Translations under genes and position numbers: made by a program
Part shown: one piece after another, positions 43,701 to 56,399 of the stretch
Layout: each line of letters opens with the position of its first letter
How positions within the stretch are numbered: the first letter of the stretch is position 1
The notes under the pieces: model-generated
Seen by the model: only the letters and a program-made list of their open reading frames with translations
Database searches by the model: none
What the model was told of the DNA's origin: nothing
NCBI GenBank assembly: GCA_031002005.1
Contig: CM061920.1
Location: forward strand, 53,050,610 to 53,114,609
Length of the DNA: 64,000 nt
Reading direction: 5' to 3'
Source: Vandiemenella viatica
Taxonomy: Eukaryota > Arthropoda > Insecta > Orthoptera > Morabidae

Positions 43701-45082
43701 AGAGTTATGAATAGTATATGAGGGGAATTTGCTATATTTCAGACATACTGCAGTAGGAAAGTTTTAGTTTGTTGGACAGGAGTCAGGGAATAAAAGTAAG
43801 CAATTCCAGCAGCAGCCAGGAAACTATATACGCGGAAGTTTGGTCCGAGCACAGAGATAATAAGTAATGGCGGAAAATCTGTCGATTGTTGCCAGTTTAA
43901 GTATTTAGACACTTTTATACCGTACATGAATGCTGCGTGAAGTAGTTGTTAAAATACGTTTCCGGCTGAATGAAAAGTTTTAGCCAAGTTATGAACAAAG
44001 TGTTAGAAGATTTTTGTGATCTCCGTAAGAACCATCCTCGATTTTCATTCAGCCAGCACAGAGATTAGAGTTTCTCCTACTTGTCACATTATGAATCACT
44101 GGACCAAGACCCGTGGCGGCGATGGCTGGATTGATTCAAGAGCTGAGAGCTGAGGCAAACCGGAAGAACAGCAGCTCATTAGAACAGCGAACAGGAAGCG
44201 GTCGGCGGACCAGGCGGCAGTATTTTGTTTCACGGGATAATTCCTTTCAGACGCGACGCTTCAACAGCTGCTTCCGCCTTCTTCATAACATGAAGCAGTA
44301 GACAGCGCAGGGGCAGCTGTTTATGCATTATTTTGAACAAGATTATTCGGCTGAACACCAATCAGAACTACTGTATGTAGAAGCAGTTCGCCTGGAAACA
44401 ACTCTTACACCGTTTCCTTTTTGAAGCGGAGTCAAGTAAACAATGCTCCTGGACTGGATCGTGTTATGTTACCCGGTAAACATTCCCACGTAGAGAAGTA
44501 ATTAAATTTGTTTAATTTTCAGAATTTAATTGATCAATTTGTAAACATTATAATTATTTAACACTGTGTTATTGTTGTGTACGAGGCGGTATACACAGTT
44601 TCAAGGCAAGCGGACAGTGGTAAATTCGCTAAATTCCGATTGTAACATTTTCAACACACAATAGACAGGTGAGACTAATATAAGGTTCACATGCTCGAAT
44701 CAAAACTCCATTACTCCGGAACTGAACTGAAAGGAAGGCAAAGCTTTGGTCCCCTATTAATTGTGTTTATCCCAACATTCATGCACTGTTCTACATCACC
44801 GACTGGGCAGTATGTTACAGACACTGGACATTTACCTGTCTGTCATAATCTTACAATCGTTAATGGAACCGACCATTATATTTCATGAAACAATAATTGC
44901 GTTTGATGTTATACTGAGTGGGAAATTATACAAAACACTCACGCACGCACACATACGCACAAAATACATACGGCACACTATTTGCTTGTCACACATTCAG
45001 CAGCGTATAGTAGAATTCATGTTCTAATAATTTTCATCAAAACACAACCCTACTAACTACAGCGACCTCTTGTATAGTATTG
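43701..45082. other. Unassigned stretch
   Basis: No convincing gene. A 62-codon frame at 44113-44301 (MAAMAGLIQELRAEA...) has no recognisable family. A short (CA)-rich tract lies at 44938-44960. Confidence 0.35.
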
Positions 45083-45290
45083 CCTCGCATTCGAGAGAAC
45101 GCGGGTTCTAATACCCGTCCGGGCATCCAGTTTTGGGTTTTCCATGGTTTCCCCAAATCACTCCAGGCGAATGCCGGGATGCTTCCTACAAAAAGGCCAA
45201 TGCCGAATTCGTCCCCGTTCCCTGTCCCCAGTCCCATCCCACCTCTAATGACCTCAGTCGTCGACGAGGTGTAAAGCAATAAGTAAAAAA
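45083..45290 (+). mobile_element. tRNA-derived SINE, family 1, tail type B, 5' truncated
   Basis: It begins within the tRNA-like part (GCCTCGCATTCGAGAGAACG) and keeps the B box, core, GTCGTCGACGAGGTGTAAAG tail and an A-rich end. Confidence 0.88.
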
Positions 45291-45844
45291 AAATTATATA
45301 GTGTTTGACTAACTAGGACGATTGGTATCGATTTACGCTCAAACCGGAACAGCTATCAGTTAGGAGCATCAGCCATAGTGTGTAATACAATAATAGATGT
45401 GATTACTACCAGCGACTCAACAACTCTTTGCATTACATAAAATTAGCATAAACTTTGAGTTACAAAGTACGAGCTTATATCATAATTAAGCGCTTAAGCA
45501 GAAAATATCGTGAAGTTCCTTTCACGAACTGTTGTCCTCGGCAGTGTCCTATACTGAGGAATACGGAGTCGAACATAGAATGCAGTCGAAATTAAAAAGG
45601 TAAATGAATATTCTTTTTACGATCAGTTAAAACTGTCATAATGCTATCACTTTTTAAAAAAAAAATCTTCTGAAAAATATCGACACATCAACTACAAATA
45701 ATGTATCTTTCACTTGATTATTTATTTATGATATTTGAATGGAAAATAGATTAAGATCCAACATCCTTGCACGATTAAGAACAACTTATTCGTTATAGAA
45801 GTTCACTGATCACAGAATAATGATAATAACAATTCCGTGTCGTC

Positions 45845-46118
45845 CTATTGACCCAGTGACAAGAGTTTCTATTGGTTGCGCATTCCGCCCCTGTCGGCCA
45901 CCTTAACCTAACTCGGCAATCCTACCGGGTATAGGAGACCTACAGTGTGATGTCGAATCCGTACCACGGAAGTGTTCTGGCGTACTGCACATTACACAGC
46001 AAGCTGTGCCAGAGGAGACGGTCGGTTTCTGGTCCTGTGAGAATCCCCGCCGAGACAGGGATTTGAACCGAGGACCTTTCGAACCCCAGTCAGACGCCTT
46101 AACCACTGAGCCACAAGA
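45845..46118 (-). mobile_element. tRNA-derived SINE, family 2
   Basis: It aligns with 19231-19510 across its length. The tRNA-like end complements to GTGGCTCAGTGGTTAAGG and GGTTCAAATCCC, which are credible A and B boxes. The body has CATTACACAGCAAGCTGTGC. Confidence 0.75.
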
Positions 46119-46748
46119 CCATTCACAACAATCATACCCAGGTTAGGAAAGAGTATTTAAGCTGAAAAGTTCACCTGAGTGTGATGTTACTCATGCGAAT
46201 GATTCCCTAGGTAGAAAGTTACGTACTCTAGCAGTGCACTACGCGTTTCACTCTTTTTGCTCGTGAGATGTAATAAGCGCCGCCCGCCAGGCATTTCAAA
46301 ACCGTGCCATGGCCGCGTGCAGTGTTCACAGGCAATACAACACCTTCAGGAACAAAACATGACGTTAACACCACAATCAACTGGCCGCGCTGTTAACGCA
46401 TTAGCTATTTGCTCCATCAGTCGATGTTCAGAGTTTATGCTGGTTAACACTGAATAACTTACGCCCTGGTGACAATTTCCCTTCAAACCAATTGGTCTGA
46501 TTTTTGCTTTAAATCGTTATGGTATATGAAATCGATTCTCTCGATACTTTATACCAGTCACTGATTCCGCTACCTACAAAATAAAACTTTCCCGCAGCCT
46601 TATGCTGCATATCAGGAGCCAATGTATGGTCATCGCTCTTCTAATTCTTCGCCCTATATGCATACAGGTCTCATCGTGGAATGTCTTCCTCTTCTGTTCA
46701 CTGCGGGAAGCCAAAGTTATTTCACTCGATGATTTTTTAGGAGAAAAT
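46119..46748. other. Unassigned stretch
   Basis: I see no recognisable gene or repeat. Confidence 0.4.
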
Positions 46749-47625
46749 TAGGGTTATAACGGAAGTAATCTTTGCGGATGCGGATGTATGGGAAGCGGAT
46801 GTTTTCCGGAAGCGGATACGGAGGTGGAAAATAAATTTATAATTATTTAGATGTTAATATTTTATCAAAAATAAACTTAAAATAAATAAATATATTTTAA
46901 TGCCAAATTCTTAATTTTTCATAAGTTAAGTCTATTTCAATATAATACTGCCTTATTGATTTGTTTTTTGATCATCTTTCAACAAAACCATAGGAAGATT
47001 TCACAAGTGAATTAAATTATTAACATAACTACACACGCGTCTAAAAAACAATCTTTGTTATATGAAGTTTACGGAGTTCGCAGCTCAACCAATTCAAGCG
47101 TCAAGCACAAGGCCACGCCACCGCATATCTCCATGCCCGCCACCTGCCTTTCCACCGCTCTAGAGGCCCATTCACAGTCGAACTTGTAGGATCAACGATG
47201 ATCCGATTTACCGATAAAGGACTCTTGATGCACCGTGAAAGGTGTTAAACGACTACACTTAGGACGTGTTAGATGTTGTTGGACTCCCAAACAACAAACA
47301 GTCCTTGCCGTCCAACAAACTATGGCGTAGAATCATGATTGGAGGAAACATCCAGCGGTATGCGGTAACTTTTAAATTTGTCGCTTATGTAATAACACAG
47401 TTCAGTTCATTGTAACTTTTATTGTAAGATCGTAAGGAAAAAAAACAGGTTGTTGTTAGCTAATCGACGATGGGCAGAATCTCGTAAAAAGAGAAAAGAA
47501 TAATATATATTGCGATATAAACAAAACATCCGTTATACATCCGCATTAAAAAAATTGGGAATACGGTAGCGGAGATAGAATTTCACGCGAAAGTTCCGCA
47601 GTTGCGGATATCCGCTACATCCCTA
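46749..47625. mobile_element. hAT-like non-autonomous element with GCGGAT subterminal repeats
   Basis: The left end is TAGGGTTATAACGGAAG and the right end complements to TAGGGATGTAGCGGATATCC. The flanks GAGAAAAT (46741-46748) and GACAAAAT (47626-47633) form an 8-bp duplication with one mismatch. Subterminal GCGGAT units occur several times at the left (46775-46820) and again in complement near the right end. It is 877 bp with no transposase frame. Confidence 0.72.
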
Positions 47626-47949
47626 GACAAAATGCAACAACCTACGGAATCTTGAGAATAAAACGGCAAAAGATAGGAATACAATAAACATTTTAGACCT
47701 TTAATGATACTTACTGTTGCTAATGGGGAGGGACTTATTAAAAGTCCCAGCCCCACAATAATACCTGTAGATTCAGTACCTGAAAAGACAAGAAAGGTAT
47801 TTTTCGGCACACAACTTGGCGGCCTGCCCGTATTAAACCCAAGCGCGAGGTATTTAATTTACTTTTTACTGTAATAGGCATATCCGCTATGCCAATATTG
47901 TTACATACGATTTTTTTATTATCCGAGCCTTAAATTCTTTGAGTGCAAA

Positions 47950-48275
47950 ATTGACAACCATCAACCAACCTTTACGAATTTTAACGTTTTTCGTAATTTT
48001 TTCATCACTTCCCTTGGTAATGCATTCCAAATTCTGACGCTCTTAGCCACGACAGAAAATTTTTCCCAATTTCTTACGTCTGAAATCAAACGCCAGCTTG
48101 TGGCCATGGTCATCTCTTCCCTACCATGCACTGCTCACAATTCTTGTAACAATATTCACCCAAGCCTCATCACCAAAATAAGCCCCGTACACTCGCAGCA
48201 CTCTCCTGAGAAGCCCTTCCCTCTTCCAATTACTCATAACCCAGATCCTTTATCATTTTAATGTTACGAGAATGG
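47950..48275 (-). mobile_element. CR1/L2-like 3' fragment, decayed
   Basis: The complement follows the family's C-terminal segment: sequence equivalent to VYGAYFGDEAW, DDHGHKLAFDFR and WNALPREV can be read in pieces. It has many breaks. Confidence 0.6.
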
Positions 48276-48329
48276 CCACGGTAAATTCCGATTAAATCTT
48301 CAAAGAATAACAACCATTACTATTCTATT

Positions 48330-48890
48330 TATTCGCTGAGGCCAACTAGGACCACGTTAGGCCTTTGTACATTTGGCAGCGAGTTTCTTCTTCTTTTGGG
48401 CCCAGAACTCCTTCATTCGTTTTGAATGCGCCTGTTTGCGCTCCTCTGTCCAGAGTGTACCGCGTCTTCTGTTGTGTTCGTCTCGCCTTGTCCCACTTGT
48501 CATTAACTTCTTCCGAAATATATTTCTGTTGAAAGCATTTTCTGGTTCTAATCTCATCAAATGAAGATCTTTAATATTTACGAACCAGGGCATTACAGTT
48601 TTGGATCTGTAATCAAATAAATTAAAGATTTTTTTGTTAGTCCATCCGTTTGACGTGGCCATATAATTGGGCCCGTCTTTTGTGGATTGTTTCAGTGATT
48701 TTCTATATTTTGCTGTAGACTTCTTTGTTGGATCTCTGTTGATGGACACCATTCTTAAAATTGGAACCCAGAATTCCTCTCTTTTTTTCTCCAGTTCTCC
48801 CAAAAGTCCTTTATCAGCATTCAGGAACAAGGTTTCAGCTGCATACAAAACTACTGGTTTCAGAACTGTTTCATAATGACGTATTTTATA
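48330..48890 (-). pseudogene. RTE-like reverse transcriptase C-terminal frame
   Basis: A 163-codon frame (48848-48357) reads YAAETLFLNADKGLLGELEK and ends in a Lys/Arg-rich tail with RMKEFWAQKKKKLAAKCTKA. YAAETL...LLGELEKK is the thumb-region block of one RTE-like lineage in insects. The middle part deviates and the core is missing. It is a different RTE lineage from the copies at 12.4 and 59.4 kb. Confidence 0.55.
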
Positions 48891-49633
48891 TTTTGTGAAA
48901 GATATTTTTTATTGTAGACCTCTCGCGAAGTTTGGTAGGCTATTTCTAATTTGCGAATCCTTTACTATTAAAAAAAATGTCACTATGCAGCCGTGTATCT
49001 AGGGGAAGTGTGCAGAGGCCTCTTAGTCAGCGGTCCAGTCTAAAGGTCGCTTCCTGCCGGTCACGGCCCGGCGTCAAAGGTCGAAAGCCCAGCAGACAGC
49101 AGTCCTCCTAGCGGCTTGTTTCGCAACTACACTGCTACTCGCCGTTACCCCTACCCAGATAGTGACTACTGCAATGCAGTCCTCCAGACATCCCTACTTT
49201 AAGCTTACTTTTGTTGTTATTATTATTAGGTCTTTATGGAGCGTCGACAATGAGGTAACCTATTTCAAGCTAACCTCTTCATCTCAACATACGCGTTAAA
49301 ACCCAAATTCCCGATAACATGCTCCAGATATTACAATCTTTGTATTCCTCTACAGTTCCTTCCCTGGACGATTGCCACCACTAACAAGTTATTCAAATAC
49401 GCATGTCTTAAAATGTGACCCAAAACCCTGTCTCTTCTCTTTGTCTTTTCCATGAACTTCTTTTCTCGCCCACCATTTCCAAAATGCGTCAGTTACGTAC
49501 ATTACCTGTACACTTAGTTTTAAGCCTTATTTACAATGACACTTCTGGCCGGTATTTCGGCATCTGCATCTGAATGATATCCAGCACCAAAAATAGTAAA
49601 ATTCGAAAAATATTTTTCAGGGAGCAACTTCTG
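48891..49633. other. Unassigned stretch
   Basis: I recognise no gene or repeat. Confidence 0.4.
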
Positions 49634-49735
49634 ATGTACACTGATTAGTCAGAACATTATGACTACCTATCTACTATCGATATAAACCCGTCCAGACGAT
49701 AGCAGCGTCACCTGACGAGGAATTACTGCTAGTCA
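49634..49735. mobile_element. Possible Tc1-like terminal fragment
   Basis: GTACACTGATTAGTCAGAAC and the following ATTATGACTACC resemble a terminal sequence I recall for a widespread Tc1-type element. No transposase lies next to it. Confidence 0.3.
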
Positions 49736-49779
49736 GACACACGTACGATGCATGTAATATCAGTGAAAGAATGTAAACA

Positions 49780-49990
49780 AGGCCTAGCATTCGGAAGGAC
49801 GTGGGTTCTAATCCCCGTCTGAGCATCCAGATTTGGGTTTTCCATGGTTTCTCCAAATCAACCCAGGCGAATGCTTGGATGCTTCCTTCAAAACGTCATA
49901 GCCGAATTCCTTCCAGTTCCTTGTCCCTAGTCCATTCCCGTCTCTAATAGCCTCAACGTCGGCGAGGTGTAAAGCCTTAAGTAAAAGTAA
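49780..49990 (+). mobile_element. tRNA-derived SINE, family 1, tail type B, 5' truncated
   Basis: An exact 14-bp duplication AAAGAATGTAAACA lies at 49766-49779 and 49991-50004. The B box is mutated (GGGTTCTAATCCC). The core and GTCGGCGAGGTGTAAAGCC tail are clear. Confidence 0.92.
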
Positions 49991-50004
49991 AAAGAATGTA
50001 AACA

Positions 50005-52857
50005 GAATCGTTACTCCATAACCCCGACGGAAATGTACGTCCTGAACTTCTCTCTGATGCGCCGTTATCACTTCTAACCTTTGCTTTGTTGATATCAAAA
50101 TGTTTGTACGCTCTGTGGTTCATATTCCAGTCTAGGTCCCCTGTACCTGGTGGTATTACCACGTTAGATTCGGTTGTTAAGATAGGGGCGTATTGCGGCG
50201 CCGGTGAGAACCAGTCATCAGATATTATTATAACGAAAATAAGTAAAATGGCTCACCACATCCAATTATCAAAATAAGTACCGGTAGCAATTTTAAGTGC
50301 CAGTTACGGTAAAGTAAGTGCAACAGTGTTGTCTTACGAGCGGCTGGTCATCGGTTCGAGTCCGGTCGCGTGCATGAGTTTTTAATTGAATGCTGTGTTC
50401 TTCCTGTGTCGTCTCTACTGTGGGATAAATTAATAGTATATCCGCAAATTGGTTGCTGGCTATAAGGCCGAACAGACCACAAGCGCGCAGCTCGGCTAGT
50501 CTGAAGGCCGCTGTGTTGACAAGGCGAGCAGGTGACCCTTCCGATGGCGACCTTGGCGCGGTTCACTGACTGCGCGACTCATAACTCCATCAGTCGCACG
50601 ACGCGGCATGCTGCCAGGCATTCCTGCTCGTCTTCATTCATATCGACACGCGAAATAAGCCCCCTGCAACCACTTCCGCATTACTCACCCTGTATAATAC
50701 GAGTACTGTCGACCAAACTCATTACTTGCCCTGCACACGGACAATACTATAAAGTAGACTAGTGTAATCTGACAAAAAGGATAAAATTCGAAATCGTAAT
50801 TTTAGCTGGCACATGGTTTCACTGACCAATACCCAAACCAAAGTTCTTGATAATATTTGACGTCCGCTGTTCTACATAAGATATCAGATGCATCACTTAC
50901 GTAAAACCGTCCAGATTTTTAATTAAAAAATTGCATAAACTTATGAAGTGTGCTCGAAATTTTGCAATGATATAAGCATAGTGCACGAGAATACTAGCTC
51001 ATAGGGTGAAGGCAGCTTCGAATGGCATTCCGTCAGTACTAGCATTCTTTAAGTGATTAGATAATAATTCTTGTATCACTATTTTACTGGATACACACTA
51101 ATTCCACGTAAAGGATGGTGGCACAGCACAATGGTAAGAGCACTTGTAAACTCGCTGCTGGATCTTAAACTCCCCTTAATATTAAATTTCCACAGTTACA
51201 TAACAAAGTTGAATGTTTTGCAACTCTTTACCTCCGCATGTTATGATGATACAAATAGGTTACTCATCAGTGAAGAAAATCAAAAATATTATTCTATTAA
51301 TTGAGGACTCAACCTTTTGAATGATGAAGTATTAATTTCGCAGTTTCAAATTTTATGTAACCAAGATAAATCTATATGGTACAGGGAATAACAACAGACT
51401 CTTCCATTGCAAAACGCTGTGTCTCGTCAGAAGAACAGTGGCCATAGTCGCACGTGTTTTGTACTGCTATTCTGTTTGACGTTACCGAGGAATCAGATTG
51501 GTTGCAACATTATTCACTGCAGTCTAAATTGACGAAGGTCCATCTTCTAAAATAATTGTAATTGAGAGTAATAATAATTTTGTTCGATGTTTTTTAACGT
51601 CTATCCATTTAAAAAGGAATAAGCATGTCTGCTATTATGCCGAACGAAAATCAAAAGCAAGTTTGATTTAATGAATAAACCCTCAATCCACAGGCTCCTG
51701 AGTAACAAATCAAATTAACGGGAAATGTGGCATTACAAACAATATCAAGCGAAAACAACATATCTTCACTGCCAAATTATCGCAGGTCGAAAGCTGTGTC
51801 AACATGACGCAGTACCAAAAAATATCGTCCAATTAGCATTGTCAGATACTCTCGCGCTATACGCTGTTGTTTCATAAAAAATGAAGTTTAAAAAAAATAG
51901 CAACAAGTTCTAATTTTAAATAGAGATTATTATACGTTTTTGCAATTGTCTTTCATCTGGTATATGGGCACTCATAAAAAAATTTCAGTTGAAAACAATT
52001 ACTGTGGGTCTTTGAAACATTTTGATATTTTTTTTTTTAATTCATGACACATAATGAAATTCTCCAACGAATGAAACACATGGATTTTTTGTCAAAAAAC
52101 CGTACCTAATGATGTATAAAATTTGTCAAAATCACTCATTTAGGTACATTGTGAAAATTTTAAAGTTCAGAAAGAAAGATCCCTATAGTTTTCCTGTCAA
52201 TTTAAGCAGATAACGTATAACTGTAAATCGTGATAAAAGCTTTCACCAATCGTGGAATAAAAATGAAAATGCAAAGGTTTTGAGAGTCGTCGGAGTTTCA
52301 GCTTCCATTTGTAACAATGGAAATTATCTACATGAAATATTTTCTTTAGTTCCTACTAAAAAAACCTTATAATTATTTAATCCCTCCCCCCTTCCTCCCC
52401 ATCACACATTATTTTTCGACTTTTTATTTCACCGTCGTGCTGAGGTTAGTAAGAAATGAAGTAGCAAGCAATCACCAATCTGTACGTTAAAAGGTTCCGA
52501 ATTTACGACGCTGTGACTGACGGGAAAAAATTAGCGAATTCGAAATGGCTCAATTTTTCCCTTGGAAGGTATGGAACCATAAAAAATACGAATCACTTCC
52601 GAAAATAGGTTAGCGTAAGTGTCGCACACGGCAAACTTACTTAGTTGAGGCTAAGGCTTTGAGCGCGACCGATTTAGAGAGCGAGAGAGCTGAACGTAAC
52701 CTTTCGCCTGGCAACGCTCGACGGGCGCTAACCTTCGCGAGACTCAAGGTAACAGCTGGAGACAGCGACCGCTCCAAGGTAAACCCAACCTCTCGCAACA
52801 CTGAGGCGGGCCGTGCCGCACATCCAAACAGGCCAGTAACAGCACATTAAGTACGAA
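50005..52857. other. Long stretch without recognised genes
   Basis: I found no gene with recognisable motifs. A B-box-like GGTTCGAGTCCGG at 50351-50363 hints at another tRNA-derived fragment. The GC-richer patches at 50460-50640 and 52640-52850 have short open frames only. The rest is AT-rich. Confidence 0.4.
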
Positions 52858-53215
52858 AACATAACCAGTGTAACTGAAATCATTAAAGATTTCGGTTGGC
52901 AATCAATGCAGGACAGAAGGCGAGTGATGGAATGCACCGCATATACTGGCGATGAGGACTGGATAAATATCGGCGAAAGATTTAAAAACAGCATATGGAA
53001 GGGAAGAGAGGACTATGTCAAAAAACTATGAACTGATTTCAGACATAAGGGGGTTTGATATACAGGTTGGGGAGTAAGAAACTGGAACACATTAGCTAAG
53101 GATATTATTAACAACATACCTACCTGAGATGGTGAAGGATGTAAAGATAAAAATATGTAAAAAGCGTCGCTAGGTATGCCACCGGGGCATCAGCTCCAAC
53201 GCAGTTGATAATAAT
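52858..53215 (+). mobile_element. CR1/L2-like 3' fragment
   Basis: It reads VTEIIKDFGWQSMQDRRRV, then AYTGDEDW and WKGREDY, and after a stop GVRNWNTLAKDIINN. This is the family C-terminus with moderate decay. It abuts the RTE-like fragment that starts at about 53216. Confidence 0.75.
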
Positions 53216-53424
53216 CACAACTGATGGCCGAAGCAGGAATGATAGTAAAAGCAGAATAGCACTAGCGTCAAGATCCTTGTTAAAAAAGATAAATCTTTTT
53301 AGTTTTAAATATTGATCTTTGACTCAGGAGGATCTTTTTAAAAATCTACAAGAAAGAAGGAAAATTGAAGCATTTGAAATGTGATGCTATAGGAAAATAT
53401 TAAAAACTGAACGGTCAGATGATA

Positions 53425-53975
53425 AACGCGTATGGCATTATTGGCCGGGAGATCCCGAAGGATTGTTCGGCCGCCGCGTGACAGAGTTTCGATTAGTCGC
53501 GCATGCGCATCTGTCGTAGCTTCCCTACCCCGATAATCATTTTTTATCTGCTTAACGTCTCTCTAACAGCGAGGTCTTTAGAGACGAGAAAGGATGGGGG
53601 GCAAGGAATGGGAAGGAATTCGGCCATGGCCTTATGAAGGAAGCATCCCGGCATTTGCCTGGAGTGATTTGGGAAACCATGGAAAACCCAAATCTGGATG
53701 CCCAGACGGGGATTCGAACCGCCGTCCTCCCGAATGCGAGGCCAGAACGCTAGCCGTTACACCATCACGCTCGGTCCGATAATCCTACCGTGGAAAGGGG
53801 ACCTACAGCTTTGCGTGGAATCCGAACAAAGCAATCACATGAACAAAGCAAAGTTCTGCCAGAGGTAAAGGTCAGTTTTAGGGCTCGTAAAAATTCTAGC
53901 CGAGACCGGGATTCGAACCGAGGACCTTCCCCACTCACGCGCCCTAACCAACTGGGTCACCAGACCGCTCACGTT
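53425..53975 (-). mobile_element. tRNA-derived SINE, family 2, interrupted by a family 1 SINE
   Basis: The tRNA-like end complements to GGTTCGAATCCCGG at about 53900-53914. The far end (53430-53480) has GGCATTATTGGCCGGGAGAT and TTCGGCCGCC, a segment I recall from orthopteran SINE tails. The family 1 SINE sits at 53539-53775. The pieces fit in order with the copy at 45845-46118. Confidence 0.7.
53539..53775 (-). mobile_element. tRNA-derived SINE, family 1, tail type A, full length
   Basis: An exact 9-bp duplication CCGATAATC lies at 53530-53538 and 53776-53784. The tail, core, B box and GTTACACCATCACGCTCGGT tRNA-like 5' end are all present. It is very similar to the copy at 41802-42042, which suggests recent activity. 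Confidence 0.95.
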
Positions 53976-54270
53976 CAGATAAAGTACGAAATGAACATGT
54001 TTTTGAAAAGGTGGCCGAGGAAAAGTCTCTCTCAGAAAGAAGAGACAAGATGGTGGGTCACATTTTAAGAAATGTGGGATCGGTTAATTTGTTAGTGGAT
54101 GGAACATTCGAAGGAAAAAAAAACTGTAGAGGTAGACAATGATTAGAATATGTGAAGCAGGTAGTGGAGGACACTAGTTGTAAGAGTATGTTCAGCGTGG
54201 GAAGAGGTGGAGGATTCCAGGAATCTAGACGAGACTGACTGCAGAAAAAAAAGACGGGGTTCATCTCAAT

Positions 54271-55086
54271 AGTTAAAAACTGCAAGTAAGTGCAGTGGAC
54301 TGATCTGAACTGAAGATATAAGTGCAACACGCAAGTCCCACTTAGTACTCTACTCCTCAGAGAAACCACTCGACCCGCTCGCAACCTTTACGGTCTGTTA
54401 TAAACGGAAGTTTTATGCTGCTATGATTTCACAAGGCAACTCAAGCCAGGTTCGTACTTTCACTGCCTGTGAACCAGACCAATGGTTACGAGTTTTTACG
54501 GACTTGAGTCTTGTCTGTCGGGCAGTCTGAAGAGAACCCTTTCTAGCACTTGCGCCTGGAGGGATGTCCTGGTAGATAGTGGGTATTCTGCAAGAAGACG
54601 TCGAACCAGAGTGACGACCCAAAAAAGCTACGAACGTCTATGATTTCACCCTGATGAAAATTTATCTGTCTCATTTTATTGCAAATTACCTCACACAATA
54701 TGATCACAAAACGAATAGTGGTGTTCCCAATTTTGTCTCTATCGACTGAAAACGTAAAGGCTTGTGATATTGATGGCTGGAAGACTTCCCGTCGAGTGAC
54801 AGTGTTTTGATTTGCGCGCATGCCGCTTCTGTACCTACAGCATCGTCACATATCCCACACGAAGAGAGCTATGTTCACAAAAAGTCCTGGGCGAATGTGT
54901 CAGACTTAACCATTGAGTTGGAATACCTCTTATATACAGACCAATGGAAAAAATTTCCCCTCAACAAGCAAATAACGTCAGACAACAGCTCTTATGGTTA
55001 AATAGTGAAAACAATTCTACTATTTTGTTACTTTTAATGCACTTGTAATGTATACGGAACATAACAGGCAATTTATCGAATGTTAT
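54271..55086. other. Unassigned stretch
   Basis: I recognise no gene or repeat. Short open frames on both strands carry no motifs. Confidence 0.4.
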
Positions 55087-55332
55087 ACCTTCCTTGTTTG
55101 TGGCTTTACGCCTCGTCGACGTCGTGGTCGTTAGAGACGGGAAAGGACTGGGGTACAAGGAAAGGGAAGGCATTTGGCCATGGCATTTTGAAGGAAGCAT
55201 CTCGGCGTTGACCTGGAGTGATTTGGGGAAACCAAGCAAAACCCAATTCTGGATGCCCGGACGGGGATTCGAACCAGCCTCCTCCCGAATGAGAGGCCAG
55301 GCGCTTTACCGCTCACCCACCATCGCTCGGTC
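55087..55332 (-). mobile_element. tRNA-derived SINE, family 1, tail type B, full length
   Basis: An exact 10-bp duplication CGAATGTTAT lies at 55077-55086 and 55333-55342. The type B tail (GGCTTTACGCCTCGTCGACG in complement), the core and the tRNA-like 5' end CACCATCGCTCGGTC are clear. Confidence 0.94.
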
Positions 55333-55757
55333 CGAATGTTATCGACATTAACTAAAAATTTCACGATGTCGGAATGTCTTGATAGTTATAATCTAAGTAA
55401 AACACGTCTCAAATGTATAAGAATGAGTTGGATTCGCGTTATCTGACTTGGAACGGAATTATTTTTAAAAAATTGGTACTAAACTTCATGTTAAAGAAAA
55501 AAACCATTGAATATTAGAACGGGAGGGATTGTGTCATTGTACGTAGGTACGAGACAATAAGTTAAGTGTGGCCAATCATTACACTACACTAGTAGTCAAT
55601 AGGAGTGTTAGATGCGAAGATGACAAGGAACGTTTTTAAAAGACGCATACTACTTGTCGCGGTAACGTGAAGGAGCTAACTGGGAAATGTGCTGCGATTC
55701 TGGTAATTAATACTTGGTTTAAAGTACTGTCACACAGACACAGAAGAAGACAGGTAA

Positions 55758-56110
55758 GGGGGCATCCACAAATTACGTGAGGTGTTTTTCCGGATTTCTG
55801 GACCCCCCTCCCCCCTGGTGAGATTTCGTGAGATCTGGCCAGACCCCCCCCCCCCCTCTGGTGAGATCTGGTACGTGAGAACCCCCCCTACAAATCGTCC
55901 TGGAAACTTTTGTAGACCTTTTTTTTTGACGTAATACCCTCCAAAAATCGACTTTGGCGCAAATTGTAGACCTTTTTTTTGGCTCTACTGTCCCCAATTT
56001 TTCGCAAAATCTCACGTGAGATTTCCGTAGACCCCCCCTTCCCCCCTGGTGAGATTTTGCCGGACCCCCCCCCTCCCCCATTTCACCTCACGTAATTTAT
56101 GGATGTCCCC
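55758..56110. mobile_element. TTA-type MITE, family 2
   Basis: The left end is GGGGGCATCCACAAATTACG and the right end complements to GGGGACATCCATAAATTACG, both continuing TGAGGTG. TAA flanks both ends. The interior has C-rich hinges and mirrored CTCACGTGAGAT-like units. At 353 bp it is non-coding. The ends resemble a MITE type common in arthropods, as far as I recall. Confidence 0.8.
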
Positions 56111-56399
56111 TAACGCGTAGCTGCGATACAGTCGCCACGTAGTGTTTACGACAAGTGTTGGGCAACGTGCGTTAATTGCCGCCACTCGGTAAACACGTGA
56201 TCATTACGGCGCGCCCGTCCCGCGTGCAGCGATCCCTATCAGTCACGGAATGCACCGGAACATGCAAACGTGAGCGCCTGTAATGAGTGACTTCAAGTGC
56301 AGCACTCGTTACCACATCCTGCCCGCCCCCGTTTAGAGGTTGTAACTGCTTCTCTTCTCAGTAGCGTCCCAGGTGAAGCAACACGAGACTCGACCCACT

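Larger units (their letters stand above)
53216..54270 (+). pseudogene. RTE-like 3' fragment with nested SINEs
   Basis: The first part (53219-53424) matches 59770-60010, for example GGCCGAAGCAGGAATGAT and GAAGCATTTGAAATG. The second part (53976-54260) matches 60015-60310. Between them is a family 2 SINE that itself holds a family 1 SINE. The flanks GTCAGATGATAAA and TTCAGATAAAG may be the decayed duplication made by the family 2 SINE. All frames are broken. Confidence 0.75.

Noticed and set aside
44113..44301. MAAMAGLIQELRAEA... frame as a small protein gene
   Set aside because: It has no homologous motif known to me, no downstream signals, and a length expected by chance.
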